Below, one piece after another: positions 14,770 to 16,113 of a stretch of 16,113 nucleotides of DNA (the first letter of the stretch is position 1; each line of letters begins with the position of its first letter). Under the pieces are notes generated by a model that saw only the letters and a list, made by a program, of their open reading frames with translations, was not told the origin of the DNA and ran no database searches. Made by a program: the position numbers and the translations under genes. The stretch comes from Spartobacteria bacterium. GTDB taxonomy: Bacteria; Verrucomicrobiota; Verrucomicrobiia; Chthoniobacterales; UBA10450. The stretch lies in assembly GCA_021324035.1 (NCBI GenBank), contig JAJPJU010000047.1:1-16113 (forward strand), given 5' to 3'.

Positions 14770-15139
14770 TGTAACGAACAGCTCTCTTGGCGTTGCCTCG
14801 CGCAGTTCTGATCGATGCAACAACAATTGAAAGGATCTCGTCGCCTTCCCTCTGCAGACCGGCAAGCCGAGTCGCTGGGACCAAAAGCAGTTCGGCCAGC
14901 ATCTCTATCCAATAGAGGGACTCGTCGCATTCCTCTTCGACAATACCCATTTTAGCTATGAACTCAGCGCGAGACCGCGCGCGAGCCGCGGCTCGATAAT
15001 TCGCGCCAACGGCCGTTCCAGATCGCATAAGCTGATTACCGATGACGCGCGACGCATCCGTTTTTGGCAACGCTTGAACCAAACGTATAACTCGAATGCC
15101 AAACTGAAATGTGCGCTTTCGAAAATCGTCTGTCGACAT
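14762..15139 (-). CDS. Four-helix-bundle protein, 23S rRNA-intervening-sequence / Avd-like family
   Basis: This 125-residue, mainly helical protein is of a widespread family whose biochemical role is unsettled. Members are encoded in 23S rRNA intervening sequences of Leptospira and Coxiella, and the related Avd protein is a pentameric nucleic-acid-binding partner of retroelement reverse transcriptases. Recognisable family motifs are DDFRKRTFQFGIRVIRLVQALP (in part, 4-25), GRVIG-like SRVIGNQLMRSGTAVGANYR (30-49), AARARSRAEFIAKMGIVEEE (51-70) and the amphipathic DESLYWIEML (72-81). Basic residues cluster in helix 2. The start at the ATG at 15139 matches the family N-terminus. The open frame runs upstream to 15463, but only by overlapping cysD out of frame, so that extension is rejected. 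Its stop overlaps the cysN ATG by eight bases. It is flanked by inverted repeat ends and lies in a cysteine operon with which it has no known functional link. Family: confident. Function: unknown. Confidence 0.85.
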   Translation of the reverse strand: MSTDDFRKRTFQFGIRVIRLVQALPKTDASRVIGNQLMRSGTAVGANYRAAARARSRAEFIAKMGIVEEECDESLYWIEMLAELLLVPATRLAGLQREGDEILSIVVASIRTARGNAKRAVRYND

Positions 15140-15183
15140 TACCGCATCGGCAACGCGCGTAATTTCTGCCTTTCTTTCCGCAT

Positions 15184-15206
15184 TCCGCAATCCGCGATCC
15201 GCAATC
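15184..15206. repeat. Right inverted end of the element
   Basis: The plus strand reads TCCGCAATCCGCGATC followed by CGCAATC. It is the inverse of 14733-14755 at 21 of 23 positions, the two differences being adjacent in the middle. It abuts the cysD stop codon (TGA at 15207-15205), so two bases of that codon are part of the repeat. Confidence 0.8.
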
Positions 15207-16005
15207 ACAAAAATCCTTTCGCTCTCAACTTTTGCATCGCATTGCGCTCGTAATGGTCCTGGGCGCGGCCGGCCCGCTCCCCGACCTTCGTCGATTCCAG
15301 TTCGGTAATAATCTCGTCGATGTTTGAAGCGTTGCTTTCGATTGGATGCGTGATCGGGCGGCAACCTAACGAACGAAACCGCTTTCCGTTTCGCGCGAAA
15401 TACATCTGCGGAATCGGAATCTCCTCGCGCTGGATATAGCGCCAGACGTCGATCTCGGTCCAATGCAGCAACGGGTGCACGCGGACATGCGTCCCTTTCG
15501 GGAAGTCCGTCATGTACTGATCCCAGAACTCCGGCGGCTGGTTGCGCGAATCATAGCGTCCCTCGGCGCTGCGCGGGCTGAAGACGCGCTCCTTGGCGCG
15601 CGTGCCTTCCTCATCGCGGCGGATGCCGGCGATGATCCCGGTGAAACCGTGCGCCGCGATGGTCTGCTTCAGGGCTTCGGTCTTGAGCGCCGTGCAGCAG
15701 GTAATGCGCCCCTTCGTGTGATTCATCCCCTCGGCAAGAGCGGCCTCGTTGCGGCCGACGACCAGGTCGAGTCGCCATTGCGCCGCGATGCGGTCGCGGA
15801 AGAGAAGCATCTCCGGCGGCTCGTACGAGGTGTCGATATGCACGACCGGGAACGGGACGTGACCGAAAAAGGCGCGCCGCGCCATCCACAGCACCGCCTG
15901 GCTGTCCTTGCCGAACGACCACAGCATGGCGAGCTTGTCGATCTTGTTGAACGCCTCGCGCAGAATGTAGATCGTCTCCGCCTCGAGCGCGTCGAGATGG
16001 GTCAT
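15205..16005 (-). CDS. cysD: Sulfate adenylyltransferase subunit 2 (ATP sulfurylase catalytic subunit)
   Basis: CysD adenylates sulfate with ATP, driven by GTP hydrolysis on CysN, as the first step of assimilatory sulfate reduction. From the ATG at 16005 it is 266 residues and starts like E. coli CysD (THLDALEAETIYILREAF). The PP-loop motif is SFGKDS at 30-35. Other family motifs are FPVVHIDTSYEPPEMLLFRD (in part), GIIAGIRRDEEGTRAKERVFS, and FRSLGCRPITHPIESNA. The C-terminus (MQKLRAKGFL) resembles the usual KKRxGYF end. An in-frame ATG at 16101 would add 32 residues (WAATTCLLVRAS and so on) not seen in the family, so it is rejected. The stop codon overlaps the end of the four-helix element. 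Codon use is odd: from the start to about 15430 almost every third base is G or C, while the 3' part uses mixed codons like the rest of the window. This suggests recombination or a joined contig. Confidence 0.92.
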   Translation of the reverse strand: MTHLDALEAETIYILREAFNKIDKLAMLWSFGKDSQAVLWMARRAFFGHVPFPVVHIDTSYEPPEMLLFRDRIAAQWRLDLVVGRNEAALAEGMNHTKGRITCCTALKTEALKQTIAAHGFTGIIAGIRRDEEGTRAKERVFSPRSAEGRYDSRNQPPEFWDQYMTDFPKGTHVRVHPLLHWTEIDVWRYIQREEIPIPQMYFARNGKRFRSLGCRPITHPIESNASNIDEIITELESTKVGERAGRAQDHYERNAMQKLRAKGFL

Positions 16006-16113
16006 GGGGCGGTCGGAGGACGGGGTCTGCTGCACGATGAGCCTTGCTTGTGGGGAGGCACGCACCAAGAGGCAGGTGGTTGCGGCCCACCCCGCCTGCA
16101 ACCGGCTTTATGC
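16006..16113. other. Unassigned sequence upstream of cysD
   Basis: These 108 bases are GC-rich and continue the open frame of cysD upstream without family resemblance. No ribosome binding site, promoter or other gene start is visible. They may be leader DNA or contig-edge sequence. Confidence 0.3.

Larger units (their letters stand above)
14727..15206 (-). mobile_element. Candidate minimal mobile / intervening-sequence-like element carrying a four-helix-bundle gene
   Basis: About 480 bp are bounded by inverted ends that face each other: 14733-14755 and 15184-15206 match at 21 of 23 positions as inverted repeats. The interior holds one gene (14762-15139) and about 45 bases of leader. No transposase or reverse transcriptase is present. 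The element sits exactly at the cysD-cysNC junction. The same left-end sequence occurs in the 96-bp insert inside obg, which supports a dispersed family. Proteins of this type are known from intervening sequences in 23S rRNA genes, which also have paired ends, and as Avd in diversity-generating retroelements. How this element moves is unknown, and possible help in trans is inference. No target-site duplication was defined. Confidence 0.6.

Noticed and set aside
12853..14865. 670-residue version of CysNC
   Set aside because: The 32 extra residues are an out-of-frame reading of the four-helix gene. The ATG at 14769 fits better.
14762..15463. Longer 233-residue reading frame for the four-helix gene
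   Set aside because: The extra N-terminus overlaps cysD out of frame and runs through a repeat end. The family start matches the ATG at 15139.

Overview
The window is a bacterial chromosomal segment of moderate GC, densely packed with housekeeping genes. The largest gap between genes is 152 bases. Gene content (obg next to the F-type ATP synthase operon, a DUF5684-type membrane protein, a CysN-CysC fusion, a four-helix-bundle gene with repeats rich in ATTGCGG) and the scarcity of Shine-Dalgarno motifs suggest a Gram-negative soil or metagenomic bacterium of the Verrucomicrobia type. That assignment is inference only. No rRNA, tRNA or CRISPR array was seen.

Layout. (1) 1-2328, minus strand: obg, then atpB, then the first 55 codons of atpE, so the ATP synthase operon continues off the left edge. 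(2) 2378-4080, plus strand: three envelope-type genes (secreted carboxypeptidase-regulatory-like protein, SGNH hydrolase, DUF5684-like membrane protein). (3) 4085-6849, minus strand: a small membrane protein, an acyl-CoA carboxylase carboxyltransferase of the methylcrotonyl-CoA type and an enoyl-CoA hydratase-family protein, probably part of leucine/branched acyl-CoA breakdown. (4) 6934-12382, plus strand: manC, ruvX, truA and a large hybrid sensor kinase. (5) 12396-16005, minus strand: cysD, a four-helix-bundle gene, cysNC and a GNAT acetyltransferase, forming an ATP sulfurylase/APS kinase operon for sulfate activation.

The most unusual feature is a family of small repeat-bounded elements. 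One copy of about 480 bp (14727-15206) lies exactly between cysD and cysNC. It has inverted ends (21 of 23 bases matching) and carries only one gene, a four-helix-bundle protein of the 23S-rRNA-intervening-sequence/Avd-like type. One end merges with the cysD stop codon, and the other is read through as the first residues of CysN. A second, 96-bp copy without the gene (1951-2046) is inserted in frame inside the Obg domain of the GTPase Obg. It adds about 25 residues at a loop. One end of the two copies aligns at 24 of 28 bases in the same orientation. Together they look like a minimal mobile or intervening-sequence-like element that can live inside essential coding sequence without breaking it.

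A second point of caution is the right edge. The 5' part of cysD (about 15420-16113) is much richer in GC (about 65 percent) than the adjoining 3' part, so recombination or a contig chimera is possible there.
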